Shown here piece after piece: positions 1-7,863 of a stretch of DNA of 22,686 bases; the first letter of the stretch is position 1; every line of letters begins with the position of its first letter. The notes beneath the pieces are model-generated. The model was not told the origin of the DNA. It saw only the letters and a program-made list of their open reading frames with translations, and did no database searches. The stretch is from Candidatus Parcubacteria bacterium (lineage in GTDB: Bacteria; Patescibacteriota; Patescibacteriia; UBA1558; GWA2-36-10). The translations under genes were made by a program, and so were the position numbers. Location: NCBI GenBank assembly GCA_003599205.1, contig QZJA01000003.1, forward strand, positions 1 through 22,686, read 5' to 3'.

Positions 1-420
1 CAATTAAAAACCAAGGAAAAATATTTTGATCTAGCCTGTTCTTTTCAGTTTTTGGAACACGTACCGACCCTAGGTCAGAGAGAGAATTTTTTGGATCATG
101 TCAGAGCAAGTTTGGCAGATAGTGGTCTATTTGTTTTTAGTGTTTATCATTTTGATTTGCGACGAGCAAAAAACCAAGAAAGTGTAGAAGGCATGCACAG
201 CTCAGGTATATTTTTTCATTATTTCAATAGTCAAGAGCTGGAGCAAGAACTCAAAAAATATTTTTCTCAAATTGATTTGAAGCCAATTGACATCACCCTT
301 CCTCTAGAGGCGAGATTGAAATTGCCTGTTAGTCTAGCTGGTCTTTTGTCTAGATTTTTTGAGCATATTCCTTATATAAATAAATTAGGCCATTTGTTGC
401 TGGTCAAAGCCAAAAAGTAA
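1..420 (+). CDS. Class I SAM-dependent methyltransferase, C-terminal part (5' end outside window)
   Basis: The reading frame is open from base 1, so the protein starts upstream; the TTG at 52 is only the first in-window start-like codon and is not a credible start. What remains is the second half of a Rossmann-type methyltransferase: a strand with FDLACSFQFLEHVP (motif around EH, typical of motif post-II in the Methyltransf_11/25 group), then an R-x2-FL helix, a 'SLADSGLFVFSVY' strand like the L-x-PGG-x-L region, and a C-terminal HYF-x-S-x-ELEQELKKYF segment typical of small-molecule or glycan methyltransferases. The glycine-rich SAM-binding loop would lie upstream. The stop codon overlaps the next start (TAATG), so the two genes are translationally coupled. 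Substrate is unknown; the surrounding glycan genes suggest a sugar or glycolipid. Confidence 0.8.
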   Translation, partial: QLKTKEKYFDLACSFQFLEHVPTLGQRENFLDHVRASLADSGLFVFSVYHFDLRRAKNQESVEGMHSSGIFFHYFNSQELEQELKKYFSQIDLKPIDITLPLEARLKLPVSLAGLLSRFFEHIPYINKLGHLLLVKAKK

Positions 421-1172
421 TGGACTTTAAAGATAAAAACATAAAATATTATTCTTACGGATTTATTTTCCCTCAACTACTGAGAAAATATTGGTTTTGG
501 TTTGCTAAGCCCTTTGATGTCAAAGGAGCGGCGATGGTCAATTTTTTTTCTTATGAAAAATACGATGTTGAAGGATTCAAGATGAGAGCTGGCTTGACGA
601 CAATAATTGATCTTGAACTTAGTCTAGATGAGCTATGGTCAAAAACTAGGAAAAAATTTATTCAAAAACAAATTAATAGAGGAGAGCGCAACGGTATCAT
701 TGTCAAGCGCGATCCAAATTTTGGTCAACTAAAAAAAATTTATAAAGAATTTCGTAAGACTAGCGATTTGCCAAAAGACAATATTAATATTTACAAAAAA
801 AATTGTGATTTGATGGCCGCTTATTATAAAGATGAAATGATTGCTGGTGGAATTTTTGTTTCCAATGGTGTCTATATGAGAGCTCTGGTCTTGGCGTCAG
901 TGCGCAAATCAAAAGACAGCCAACAAAGAGAAATAGTCGGCCAGGCAAACAGAATGCTGATCTGGGAGACTATTAAGTATGCCAAAGACAGTCAGCATAA
1001 ACATTTGGATCTAGGTGGTATCTCACCAAATTCTGATAAAGAGCAATTACGTAGCTTAGCTGAATTCAAAGAAGCTTTTGGTGGTGAGCGCAAAGATAAT
1101 TATTATTATTTTAAAGTTTATTCACCAATTATAAAATGGTGGATGAGGCTGAGAGGTTTTACAAACGTATGA
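420..1172 (+). CDS. FemAB/GNAT-like (BioF2-type) acyl- or aminoacyltransferase
   Basis: A 250-residue cytosolic protein related to the FemAB / Acetyltransf_6 fold. The signature is near residues 196-222: HLDLGGI, then a charged stretch, then a FKEAFGGE-type ending, matching the 'DLGG...L..FK..FGG' block of FemABX and lipid II:glycine glycyltransferase relatives. Known family members transfer amino acids or acyl groups to cell-wall precursors or sugars. It is about the size of a single GNAT-like domain rather than full FemA (about 400 residues), and no tRNA-binding coiled-coil arm is visible. The start overlaps the stop of the upstream methyltransferase by one base, and its TGA stop overlaps the next gene's ATG (ATGA). 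Neighbours argue for N-acylation of an amino sugar or a wall precursor; the substrate is not shown by the sequence. Confidence 0.75.
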   Translation: MDFKDKNIKYYSYGFIFPQLLRKYWFWFAKPFDVKGAAMVNFFSYEKYDVEGFKMRAGLTTIIDLELSLDELWSKTRKKFIQKQINRGERNGIIVKRDPNFGQLKKIYKEFRKTSDLPKDNINIYKKNCDLMAAYYKDEMIAGGIFVSNGVYMRALVLASVRKSKDSQQREIVGQANRMLIWETIKYAKDSQHKHLDLGGISPNSDKEQLRSLAEFKEAFGGERKDNYYYFKVYSPIIKWWMRLRGFTNV

Positions 1173-2146
1173 AGCTGATAATTACCGTTGATACGGAAAG
1201 AGATAATGAGTGGAAGCGTCCAGACAGTACTAGTCTGGAAAATATTAAGTTTCTCCAGCGTTTTCAAGATCTTTGCCAAAAGTATGGCTTTAAGCCGACT
1301 TATCTTTTGACTTATGAAGTAGCTAGCGATCCACAGTCGGTCAAGATATTAAAAGCTTATCAAGAAAAACTCCAAGCGGAGATTGGTGCTCATTTACATC
1401 CTTGGACCTCGCCACCATTTGAGCAAGAGCGATCTTGGGAAGACAAAGTACATCGTTTTCCTCATGAGCTGAGCGACAAAGAGCTCAGGGACAAAATGGC
1501 TGTTTTGACGCAAACTATTATTGATAATTTTGGTATTCGTCCCAAGAGTTTTCGCGCTGGACGTTGGGGTTTTGATGCTCGGGTCGCTCGAGAACTAATT
1601 AGACAAAATTATATTGTTGATTGCTCAGTTACTCCCAAAATTTCTTGGCAAAAAACCAAAGGTGATCCTCAAGGTCAGGGTGGGCCTGATTATAGATTTT
1701 TTAGAGCTCAGCCTTATTTTGTCAGTCCACAAGATATAAATGAAGTCGGTCATAGTGCTCTTTTGGAAGTGCCAATGACAATATTGTTTACTGGGCTATT
1801 TAAAAAAGAAAATAATTTTTTACACAATATTATTTTGCGTTGGCCAGAATCTTTTGTCAAAAAGGTAGTAAATAGATTATTTTTTAGATTGAAATGGCTC
1901 CGTATTTTCCCTAATTCAAAACCCAGTGATTTCAAGCGTATTTACAAGGCCGCCAAAAAAAATAGTCTGCCGGTGCTGGAATTTATGATACATTCCAGCG
2001 AGCTGATGCCGGGTGGTAGCCCTTATGCTAAAGACGAAGAGCAGGTTGATAAAATATACCATAATTTGGAAGCGATGTTGGCTTATTTTAAGAAACAAGG
2101 AGTTAAAGGCACAACTCTGAGCGAATTTTATTATGATTTTAAATAA
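1169..2146 (+). CDS. WalW-type polysaccharide deacetylase (CE4/NodB-like)
   Basis: The preferred start is the ATG at 1169, which overlaps the upstream TGA stop as ATGA; the longer reading from 1136 would add 11 unconserved residues inside the upstream gene. The 325-residue product begins with a strand ending in DTE (Asp8), the CE4 motif 1 position, and has a GAHLHPW block (His75, His77) equivalent to the metal-binding H-x-H of motif 2. RAGRWGFD follows near residue 130, and a late MIHSSEL block gives a further conserved His. This pattern fits the WalW branch of CE4 found in lipopolysaccharide and exopolysaccharide loci. There is no signal peptide, so it probably acts in the cytoplasm on a lipid-linked or nucleotide-linked N-acetyl sugar. 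Pairing with a FemAB-like acyltransferase suggests deacetylation followed by a new acyl group, which is inference. Confidence 0.8.
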   Translation: MKLIITVDTERDNEWKRPDSTSLENIKFLQRFQDLCQKYGFKPTYLLTYEVASDPQSVKILKAYQEKLQAEIGAHLHPWTSPPFEQERSWEDKVHRFPHELSDKELRDKMAVLTQTIIDNFGIRPKSFRAGRWGFDARVARELIRQNYIVDCSVTPKISWQKTKGDPQGQGGPDYRFFRAQPYFVSPQDINEVGHSALLEVPMTILFTGLFKKENNFLHNIILRWPESFVKKVVNRLFFRLKWLRIFPNSKPSDFKRIYKAAKKNSLPVLEFMIHSSELMPGGSPYAKDEEQVDKIYHNLEAMLAYFKKQGVKGTTLSEFYYDFK

Positions 2147-2160
2147 TTTTATATTTATAT

Positions 2161-2835
2161 ATGAGAAATAAAATAAGAAAATTTATAAAAAAGAACAAAG
2201 CCTTGAGCAAATTTTTGCTGGGTAAATTTATCAAACTCCATAATTATAGTTATCATAAGATTTCTGAATATTCCGCTTACCTCAATGATGATATTCATCC
2301 TAAACACAGTATTATAAATTATCATAAATTTTTTGTTGATAAAGTAGATGCTCATGATACTATTTTGGACATCGGTTGTGGCAATGGATTTTTGAGTTAT
2401 GAAGTTGCAGGAAAAGCCAAAGAAGTCGTTGGTATTGATATCAAGGATTATAATATCAGGGAAGCGCAAAAAAGATTTTCTCGCGCTAATCTCAAGTACA
2501 TTATCGGTGATGCTACCAAGTATGATTTTGGTCATCGTTTTGACAAAATAATTTTATCAAATGTCTTGGAGCATATAGAAAATAGAGTAGAATTTTTGAG
2601 TAGTCTAAAAAAAGTAAGTGATGTTATAATTTTACGAGTGCCAATGATAAACAGAGAGTGGCTGGCTGTTTACAAAAAACAAATGGGTTTTGAATATCGT
2701 CTTGATAGTACCCATTTTATAGAATACACAGTTGAGGATCTAGAAAAGGAATTGAAAAAATCCGGCTGGTATCTAGACTATTATCAAGTTAATTGGGGAG
2801 AGCTATGGGCTGTTTTAAAAGTAAAACATGAATAA
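2161..2835 (+). CDS. Class I SAM-dependent methyltransferase
   Basis: A 224-residue protein. A basic N-terminal region of about 60 residues precedes a clear SAM-binding motif I, ILDIGCGNGFLS (residues 68-79). This is followed by VVGIDIKD (acidic residue binding the ribose), a GDAT strand and the IILSNVLEHIENR segment typical of Methyltransf_11/23. The C-terminal part (HFIEYTVEDLEKELKKSGW) is the usual lid region of the group. No transmembrane segment or zinc ribbon is seen. It lies 14 bases after the deacetylase and overlaps the next gene by 8 bases, so it belongs to the same operon. The likely job is methylation of a sugar or lipid intermediate; the acceptor cannot be read from the sequence. 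No Shine-Dalgarno motif precedes the ATG. Confidence 0.85.
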   Translation: MRNKIRKFIKKNKALSKFLLGKFIKLHNYSYHKISEYSAYLNDDIHPKHSIINYHKFFVDKVDAHDTILDIGCGNGFLSYEVAGKAKEVVGIDIKDYNIREAQKRFSRANLKYIIGDATKYDFGHRFDKIILSNVLEHIENRVEFLSSLKKVSDVIILRVPMINREWLAVYKKQMGFEYRLDSTHFIEYTVEDLEKELKKSGWYLDYYQVNWGELWAVLKVKHE

Positions 2836-3928
2836 AAAAATACTTTTTTTGATAAACAATTTAAATTTAGGCGGAGCAGAAAATGTTTTTGTTGAGCAGG
2901 CAAATTATTTATTTGATCAGGGATACCAAGTTTATTTTGGTGTTTTGAGTGATACAAACAAAGCAGACTTCAAAAACAAATTAAAAATAAAGCCAATTAA
3001 TTTTGCTTTTGATGGCATTCTTGATTTACTCGCTTATAGAAGGCTAGCTAAGTTTATAAAAGGGCAAAAAATAAATTGTGTTTATTCTACCTTAGATAAT
3101 GCCAATGTGGCTGCTAGAGTAGCCAACATATTCAATCATCAGACTTATGTGGTAATTCGTGAGTCTGGCATGGCGGACAGAAAATCAGGGAAGATAAAAA
3201 TATTAGATAAATTTTTGAACAATTTTGTTGATAAAATAATTGCTGTTTCCTCGGAAGTAAAGGATAGCTTGCTTGCTTATCAGGCCAAACATGCCAACAA
3301 GATAGAAGTTTTTACCAATGGTGTAGAACTACCATTTACCGAAGAAGGCTTGGAAGAAGTTTTGTCAGCTAAGGATGACAGTAGTATCAATATACTCTGT
3401 GTTGGTTCGATGAAAGACGACAATAAGGGGCAGGCCGGACTTATCAGAACAGTCGGCAGTATTAGACAGACTAATCCAGAACTTAATATAAAATTAATTT
3501 TGGTTAGTGATGGTAAATTGAGACCAGAGTTAGAAACCTTGGCAGAAAATCACGCAATCGCGGGTAGAGTTTTGTTTACGGGTTATTTGGATAAAGATAA
3601 AATTAATAATTGGTACAAGTCAGCTGATATTTATATTTTAAATTCCAGAAATGAAGGCTGTCCCAATGTCGTGCTGGAAGCAATGTCTTATGGCTTGCCG
3701 GTCATTGCTACTAAAGTCGGCGGTACCAGGGAAATGATAGCTGATGGCGTATCGGGATTTTTGCTAAAAAGAGGAGATTACAGTAAAATGAAAGAGTTGA
3801 TAGTTGCTTTGGCCAAAGATAGAAACAGGCGTTTTGAGCTTGGCCGCGAAGCGTACCATAAGATAGAAAGAGAATTTTTGTGGTCAGATAAAATGCAAGA
3901 ATTAATTGTAATTTTGAGATTAAATTAA
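2828..3928 (+). CDS. GT4-family glycosyltransferase (retaining, GT-B fold)
   Basis: A 366-residue glycosyltransferase of the 'group 1' family. The N-terminal domain starts with a strand followed by NLNLGGAENVF, the GG-x-E acceptor-side loop of GT4 enzymes. The C-terminal Glycos_transf_1 domain carries a strand with ILCVGSM, the RVLFTGYLDKD region, and a nucleotide-sugar binding E-x7-E motif (Glu276 and Glu284 in NEGCPNVVLE), followed by AMSYGLPVIAT and GG-x-REMI. These features are typical of enzymes that add a hexose or HexNAc to a lipid-linked glycan at the inner face of the membrane. No membrane span is seen, so membrane association would be peripheral. The gene overlaps the upstream methyltransferase by 8 bases and ends one base before the next gene. 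Sugar specificity cannot be deduced. Confidence 0.92.
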   Translation: MNKKILFLINNLNLGGAENVFVEQANYLFDQGYQVYFGVLSDTNKADFKNKLKIKPINFAFDGILDLLAYRRLAKFIKGQKINCVYSTLDNANVAARVANIFNHQTYVVIRESGMADRKSGKIKILDKFLNNFVDKIIAVSSEVKDSLLAYQAKHANKIEVFTNGVELPFTEEGLEEVLSAKDDSSINILCVGSMKDDNKGQAGLIRTVGSIRQTNPELNIKLILVSDGKLRPELETLAENHAIAGRVLFTGYLDKDKINNWYKSADIYILNSRNEGCPNVVLEAMSYGLPVIATKVGGTREMIADGVSGFLLKRGDYSKMKELIVALAKDRNRRFELGREAYHKIEREFLWSDKMQELIVILRLN

Positions 3929-3929
3929 T

Positions 3930-4718
3930 ATGAATTTTGAGGATTTTAAGAAAAAAGCTCAGGCTGGTAAAGAGGATAAAATAAGCTCATCTGGTCTTAT
4001 GTACCGCTGGCAGAGATTTTTGTCAGTGCGGATTTCTTGGCTACTGATAAAAATATTTCCCAATATAAAGCCAAATCACATTTCAGTTTTTAATATTTTG
4101 TTGACCTTGTTTGTATTTGTCTTGAGTTTTTTTGCCTGGGATTTAGGTCCCTTTTATATGATCATTATCCAATTGTTGCTTTTGAATTTTACTTCAGTTC
4201 TGGACAAAGTGGATGGTGAGATTGCTCGCCACAAGGAAATTTTTACTCAGCAGGGAGTATATTATGATCTGACTTATCATTTTTTCTATCCTTTTGTTTT
4301 TTATTTTGCAGTCGGATATTTTTGGTTTCTCAGCACCGTTGAAATTTCTATTTTACTTTTCTCAATATTTCTAGCTATCTTGGCCATGAACAGTAAGATG
4401 TTGGGTAAATTGAGACATCATGTTAAGTATAAAGTAGAGTTGGAATCACACGGAAAAATTGTTTCTGGGCTACTGGCTGATAAAAAAAATAAAGACAAAA
4501 AACCAGCTTTTATTAAGCTGATTAATTATCTGGTATTTTTGATTTATGATTGGACTTGGAATTTTTATTTTGTCTTGATTATTTGGTCTTTATTTAATTT
4601 CAAGACGGCAATATTTATTTATTTCATGCATCTGGTATTATCCATAATTTTGATAATCAAACAGATATTTTTTGACCATCCGCGCCATGGTTTGTATTCC
4701 AAGGAGGATTTTAATTAA
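3930..4718 (+). CDS. CDP-alcohol phosphatidyltransferase-family membrane protein with variant active site
   Basis: A 262-residue integral membrane protein of the CDP-OH-P transferase family, with about six hydrophobic spans (near residues 53-70, 75-90, 117-133, 136-152, 192-220 and 225-245). The family signature is seen as D92-x2-D95-G96-x2-A99-R100-x8-G109-x3-D113-x3-H117. The first three aspartates, which hold the divalent metals, are intact. The fourth, normally the proposed catalytic aspartate, is a histidine. Family members move a phospho-alcohol or diacylglycerol-phosphate group between CDP and an alcohol such as inositol phosphate, glycerol phosphate or a sugar. A location in a glycan operon suggests attachment of a phospho-linked headgroup or a lipid anchor to surface glycan. 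The stop lies inside the palindrome shared with the convergent flippase gene. Substrates are unknown. Confidence 0.8.
   Translation: MNFEDFKKKAQAGKEDKISSSGLMYRWQRFLSVRISWLLIKIFPNIKPNHISVFNILLTLFVFVLSFFAWDLGPFYMIIIQLLLLNFTSVLDKVDGEIARHKEIFTQQGVYYDLTYHFFYPFVFYFAVGYFWFLSTVEISILLFSIFLAILAMNSKMLGKLRHHVKYKVELESHGKIVSGLLADKKNKDKKPAFIKLINYLVFLIYDWTWNFYFVLIIWSLFNFKTAIFIYFMHLVLSIILIIKQIFFDHPRHGLYSKEDFN
4711..4718. other. Convergent overlap: palindrome TTAATTAA holds both stop codons
   Basis: The CDP-alcohol transferase stop (TAA, 4716-4718) and the flippase stop (TAA on the minus strand, 4713-4711) lie at opposite ends of the 8-base palindrome TTAATTAA. No intrinsic hairpin with a T-run is seen nearby on either strand, so the two operons would be transcribed into each other. 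Confidence 0.9.
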
Positions 4719-5967
4719 AAGCGCGGCGGTAGTTGTATTGGTAAAGGAAAAACAAAACTGCTTCGGAGACTACCATGCCGACTACTATTCCCCATAAAGA
4801 GAAAAATTTTAGGGCAAAAAATAAAATAATTATTTTGAGTATGGGGCTGATAATTCTTATATTATACAGCTCCTTTATTTTTTTCTTGGCAGTCATAGCA
4901 GTAGACAAGAAGCTTCGGGGGAAGAATAGTAGTGTTAAGATATATACCTGTGAGTATACAACAGACTCTAGATATTTGGGGAAAAATATTTTGTATAAAA
5001 ACGGAGCTAAACCAACATAAGCAATCACTATAACTATTGCCAAGAGTTCTACTTTTTTTACTTTGTCTAGAAAACTGGTTTTTATTGTTTGATCATCAGC
5101 TTCGCTTAATTTAGGCAGAGCCAATGATTTGATATTCATCAAGACACTCTTTATCTGGCTGACAGGAGCAGTAGTGAATGACCAGACAGCTAATTGAACA
5201 GCGCCTAAATAGTGGTAGATTAAGACCTTATCAACTTGCGCGGCAATAGTTTTTATCAGATCCATAGCGCTAAGGTTGATGCCGTAAGATATGGCGGTCT
5301 CATCTTTGGTTTTATTGAGAGGATGTTTTTTTATATAAATCCAGGTAAAGATAAATTGTAGGATTGTTTCTGGTACAAAAAAGGCGACCAAGATGGCAAA
5401 AATATTGTCCGTGAAAAATAAGACCAAGATGGTAGTGGCGGTAGCTATGATTCGGGTATAACTACTATAGATGCTAGCCAATCTGAAATCTTTGCGGCCG
5501 TTTAGAATTGATAGGTAGAGGCCAGAAGCGCGCAGTAGTGGCAACATTATACTAATAATAACAAAAGAAATAGTCAGACCAATATTTTGGTGTAAATAGT
5601 AGTAAATAGCAATACCCAAGCTAGCCAAGCTAGCCATAATTGACCATTTTAATTTAGCTATAAAACTAAGCCAAAAAGAGCCTTCCATTTTTTGGGCTAT
5701 AGCTTGGATTAGTGAGGTATTGATACCGCCCAAAGTGAAAATTTCTAATATGCCAATCAGGGATAAAATATAGCGGTAATTTCCATAGGTTTCTTTTGGT
5801 AGTAAATTAGCAAAGGCAATGGCTGATAAAAAAGCTGAAGCTGACACTATCACTTGTCCTAAAGTGAGCCAAAAACCACCCTTAGCCAGATAGACCATGT
5901 CGGTGTGGGTGTATTGCTCGCTTTTTCTCAGTAAACGATAAACCAAATTGTGAATTTTATTCAGCAT
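4711..5967 (-). CDS. Wzx-like oligosaccharide flippase (MATE/MOP superfamily)
   Basis: A 418-residue polytopic membrane protein. A short basic N-terminus is followed by LAKGGFWLTLGQVIVSASAFLSAIAFANLLPKETYGNY, the typical opening of the polysaccharide_synt / Wzx family (first helix, then the 'LP-x-E-x-YG' loop). About twelve hydrophobic spans can be counted. Known relatives flip undecaprenyl-diphosphate-linked oligosaccharides across the cytoplasmic membrane. It is the last gene of the minus-strand operon and its ATG overlaps the end of the upstream epimerase gene by 11 bases. It has few charged residues in the spans apart from scattered Lys and Asp, as expected of this family. Ligand specificity cannot be read from sequence. 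The gene end overlaps the convergent plus-strand gene by 8 bases, leaving no room for a terminator between the operons. Confidence 0.88.
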   Translation of the reverse strand: MLNKIHNLVYRLLRKSEQYTHTDMVYLAKGGFWLTLGQVIVSASAFLSAIAFANLLPKETYGNYRYILSLIGILEIFTLGGINTSLIQAIAQKMEGSFWLSFIAKLKWSIMASLASLGIAIYYYLHQNIGLTISFVIISIMLPLLRASGLYLSILNGRKDFRLASIYSSYTRIIATATTILVLFFTDNIFAILVAFFVPETILQFIFTWIYIKKHPLNKTKDETAISYGINLSAMDLIKTIAAQVDKVLIYHYLGAVQLAVWSFTTAPVSQIKSVLMNIKSLALPKLSEADDQTIKTSFLDKVKKVELLAIVIVIAYVGLAPFLYKIFFPKYLESVVYSQVYILTLLFFPRSFLSTAMTAKKKIKELYNIRIISPILKIIILFFALKFFSLWGIVVGMVVSEAVLFFLYQYNYRRAFN

Positions 5968-6931
5968 TTATTTTATAAAATTGTTTATACCAAGCAATGA
6001 ATTTTTTAAGACCGTCTTCAATACTAGTCTTTGGTTGAAAATTTAATTTTTTTTGTGCGAGACTGATATCAGCAAAAGTCACAGGAACATCACCGGCTTG
6101 CATAGCCACCATTTGTTTTTCGGCTTTTTTACCCAGCTCTTTTTCTAATATTTCAATAAAGTATTCTAGCTTAACAGGTTGGTTGTTGCCTAAATTAAAT
6201 ATTTGGTACCCCAAATTATTTTCTAAGCTACTTATAATTCCCTCTACAATATCATCAATGTAGGTAAAGTCTCTTTCCATTTTACCATGATTGAATATTT
6301 TTATGGGAGATCCTTCTAATATTGTTTTGGTAAAAAGGAAATAAGCCATATCGGGACGTCCGTAAGGGCCGTAGACGGTGAAGAAGCGCAGGCCAGTACA
6401 ATTTATATTGTAAAGATGGTGGTAGCTATAAGCTATGAGTTCGTTGGATTTTTTGGTGGCAGCATAAAGAGAAATAGGCTGGTCTACATTATCTTCAGTT
6501 GAAAAAGGAATTTTTTTATTTTGTCCATAGACTGACGAAGATGAAGCGTAAACAAAATTTTTTATTTTTTTATTTTTAGCTTCTTCTAGGAGATTAGTGA
6601 AGCCGACAATATTTGATTGGATGTAAGCGTGGGGATTTTTTAGACTATAGCGCACTCCAGCTTGAGCAGCTAAGTGACAAATTTTATCTATAGGCTCAGA
6701 GGCTAAAAATGATTTTACAAAAGTAAGGTCGGCTAAGTCGCCATAATGAAAAATAAAGTTATTGTGTTCTTTTAGTATATTATGGCGTGCTTGTTTTAAA
6801 GTAACATCATAATAATCATTGAAGTTATCAACTCCTATTACTCTGTGACCAGTAGCCAATAGTTTTTTGGCCACAGAAAAGCCGATAAAGCCGGCTGACC
6901 CAGTCACTAGGATGGTGTCTTGTTTAAACAT
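5957..6931 (-). CDS. NAD-dependent UDP-glucuronate 4-epimerase-like enzyme (SDR)
   Basis: A 324-residue extended short-chain dehydrogenase. It has the NAD-binding GSAGFIG loop (residues 11-17), GVDNFNDYYDVTLKQ after strand 2 (the signature stretch of UDP-glucuronate 4-epimerases), HLAAQAGVRYSL, a catalytic SSS near residues 130-133, and Y156-x3-K160. The downstream block LRFFTVYGPYGRPDMA is also characteristic of UDP-glucuronate rather than UDP-glucose epimerases. The expected reaction is reversible conversion of UDP-glucuronate to UDP-galacturonate in the cytoplasm, supplying an acidic sugar to the glycan. It overlaps the upstream epimerase by 8 bases and the downstream flippase by 11. A UDP-glucose dehydrogenase to make the substrate is not in the window. 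A related 4-epimerase specificity cannot be excluded. Confidence 0.85.
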   Translation of the reverse strand: MFKQDTILVTGSAGFIGFSVAKKLLATGHRVIGVDNFNDYYDVTLKQARHNILKEHNNFIFHYGDLADLTFVKSFLASEPIDKICHLAAQAGVRYSLKNPHAYIQSNIVGFTNLLEEAKNKKIKNFVYASSSSVYGQNKKIPFSTEDNVDQPISLYAATKKSNELIAYSYHHLYNINCTGLRFFTVYGPYGRPDMAYFLFTKTILEGSPIKIFNHGKMERDFTYIDDIVEGIISSLENNLGYQIFNLGNNQPVKLEYFIEILEKELGKKAEKQMVAMQAGDVPVTFADISLAQKKLNFQPKTSIEDGLKKFIAWYKQFYKINAE

Positions 6932-7862
6932 TTTGTTTTACCCAAGCAATAGTTTTTTCTATACCAGCTGCAAAATCAATTTTTGGTTCGTAGCCTAGTA
7001 ATTCTTTGGCTTTTGTTATATCAGCTAGTGAATGTTTTATATCACCAGCTCGCTCTGGGGCAAATGTTGGCTGGATATTTTTGTCCAGTGTTTTGTTGAT
7101 GTTTTCTACCAATTCCAGCAACGTGTATGACTGGCCGCAGGCAATATTAATAGCTTCACCTCGGCCGACTTTAGTAGAAGTCATGGCCAAGATATTAGCT
7201 TCAACGTTGTTTTGTACATAGGTGAAGTCTCGGCTTTGACTGCCATCACCAAAAATATTGGGTTGTTTGTCTTTGAGGATAGCTTTGATAAATAAGGGGA
7301 TTACAGCCGCATAGTCTGACTGGGGGTCCTGATGTGGTCCAAAGACATTAAAATAGCGTAAAGAGACTGTTTCTAGGCCGTAGAGCTCGGAAAATACTCG
7401 GCAGTAGTGTTCACCCATCATTTTAGCCACAGCGTAGGGAGACAAGGGGACGTTGGGCAAATTTTCTGATTTGTATTTTTCAGGGGCATTGCCATAGACT
7501 GATGAAGAAGAAGCGCAGACTACTCTTTTGACGCCAGCATGTCGGGCAGCTTCCAGTAGATTGACTAGGCCGGTAGAGTTGTTGAAATGGCTGGACAAAG
7601 GAGACTCAATTGATCTAGGCACGGACGGCAAAGCAGCTTGATGTAAAATAAAATCAACACCGGATAATTCTTTTTCAAGCAAAGCAAAATCATTGATATC
7701 TCCTTGGATAAATTTTATTTTATCTTTGATGAGATCAAGATTTTTTAAATGGCCAGTGCTGAGATTATCCAGCACTTTTACCTGATAGCCGCGATTTAGC
7801 AATTCAGCGGCAATATTTGAGCCGATAAAACCGGCTCCGCCGGTTACAAGTACGGTTGGCAT
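6924..7862 (-). CDS. UDP-GlcNAc/UDP-glucose 4-epimerase-like enzyme (WbpP/Gne-type SDR)
   Basis: A 312-residue extended SDR. Visible motifs are GGAGFIG (8-14), LDNLSTG after strand 2, QAALPSVPRSIE, SSSSVYG near 118-124, catalytic Y143-x3-K147, and YFNVFGPHQDPQSDYAAVIP. The ALPSVPRSI and DPQSDYAAVIP blocks match the group that accepts N-acetylated UDP-hexoses (WbpP, TviC, Gne), more than classical GalE. The expected product is UDP-GalNAc or UDP-Gal from the gluco form. Its start sits one base after the stop of the sugar-phosphate transferase gene (TAA-C-ATG) and is preceded by AGGAAG at a good distance, one of the few clear ribosome binding sites in this window. It is shorter than P. aeruginosa WbpP (341 residues) but has all core motifs. 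Confidence 0.85.
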   Translation of the reverse strand: MPTVLVTGGAGFIGSNIAAELLNRGYQVKVLDNLSTGHLKNLDLIKDKIKFIQGDINDFALLEKELSGVDFILHQAALPSVPRSIESPLSSHFNNSTGLVNLLEAARHAGVKRVVCASSSSVYGNAPEKYKSENLPNVPLSPYAVAKMMGEHYCRVFSELYGLETVSLRYFNVFGPHQDPQSDYAAVIPLFIKAILKDKQPNIFGDGSQSRDFTYVQNNVEANILAMTSTKVGRGEAINIACGQSYTLLELVENINKTLDKNIQPTFAPERAGDIKHSLADITKAKELLGYEPKIDFAAGIEKTIAWVKQNV

Positions 7863-7863
7863 G

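Noticed and set aside
1136..1168. Upstream start for the WalW-type deacetylase
   Set aside because: The catalytic domain begins right at the ATG at 1169, and the ATGA overlap is the usual coupling arrangement in this operon.
1170..1172. TGA as a sense codon (genetic code 25)
   Set aside because: The only gene that ends in TGA overlaps its neighbour in the normal ATGA way, and all other genes run full length without any in-frame TGA, so the standard code fits.
2155..2535. Minus-strand open frame of 126 codons opposite the methyltransferase at 2161-2835
   Set aside because: The plus-strand frame carries clear SAM-binding motifs; the antisense frame has no recognisable domain and breaks the operon.
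2834..2850. A7 and T7 runs in the first codons of the GT4 gene as a phase-variation switch
   Set aside because: Runs of this length are common in such AT-rich DNA, the encoded residues (NKKILFLI) are normal for the family, and no longer repeat is present.
4701..4707. AAGGAGG as a ribosome binding site
   Set aside because: A perfect SD-like string, but no start codon with a lasting open frame follows at a useful distance; it lies within the last codons of the CDP-alcohol transferase gene.
4775..5020. Plus-strand open frame of 81 codons inside the flippase gene
   Set aside because: It is antisense to a well-supported membrane protein gene, and its hydrophobic stretches mirror that gene's composition. 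No start signal or family resemblance was seen.
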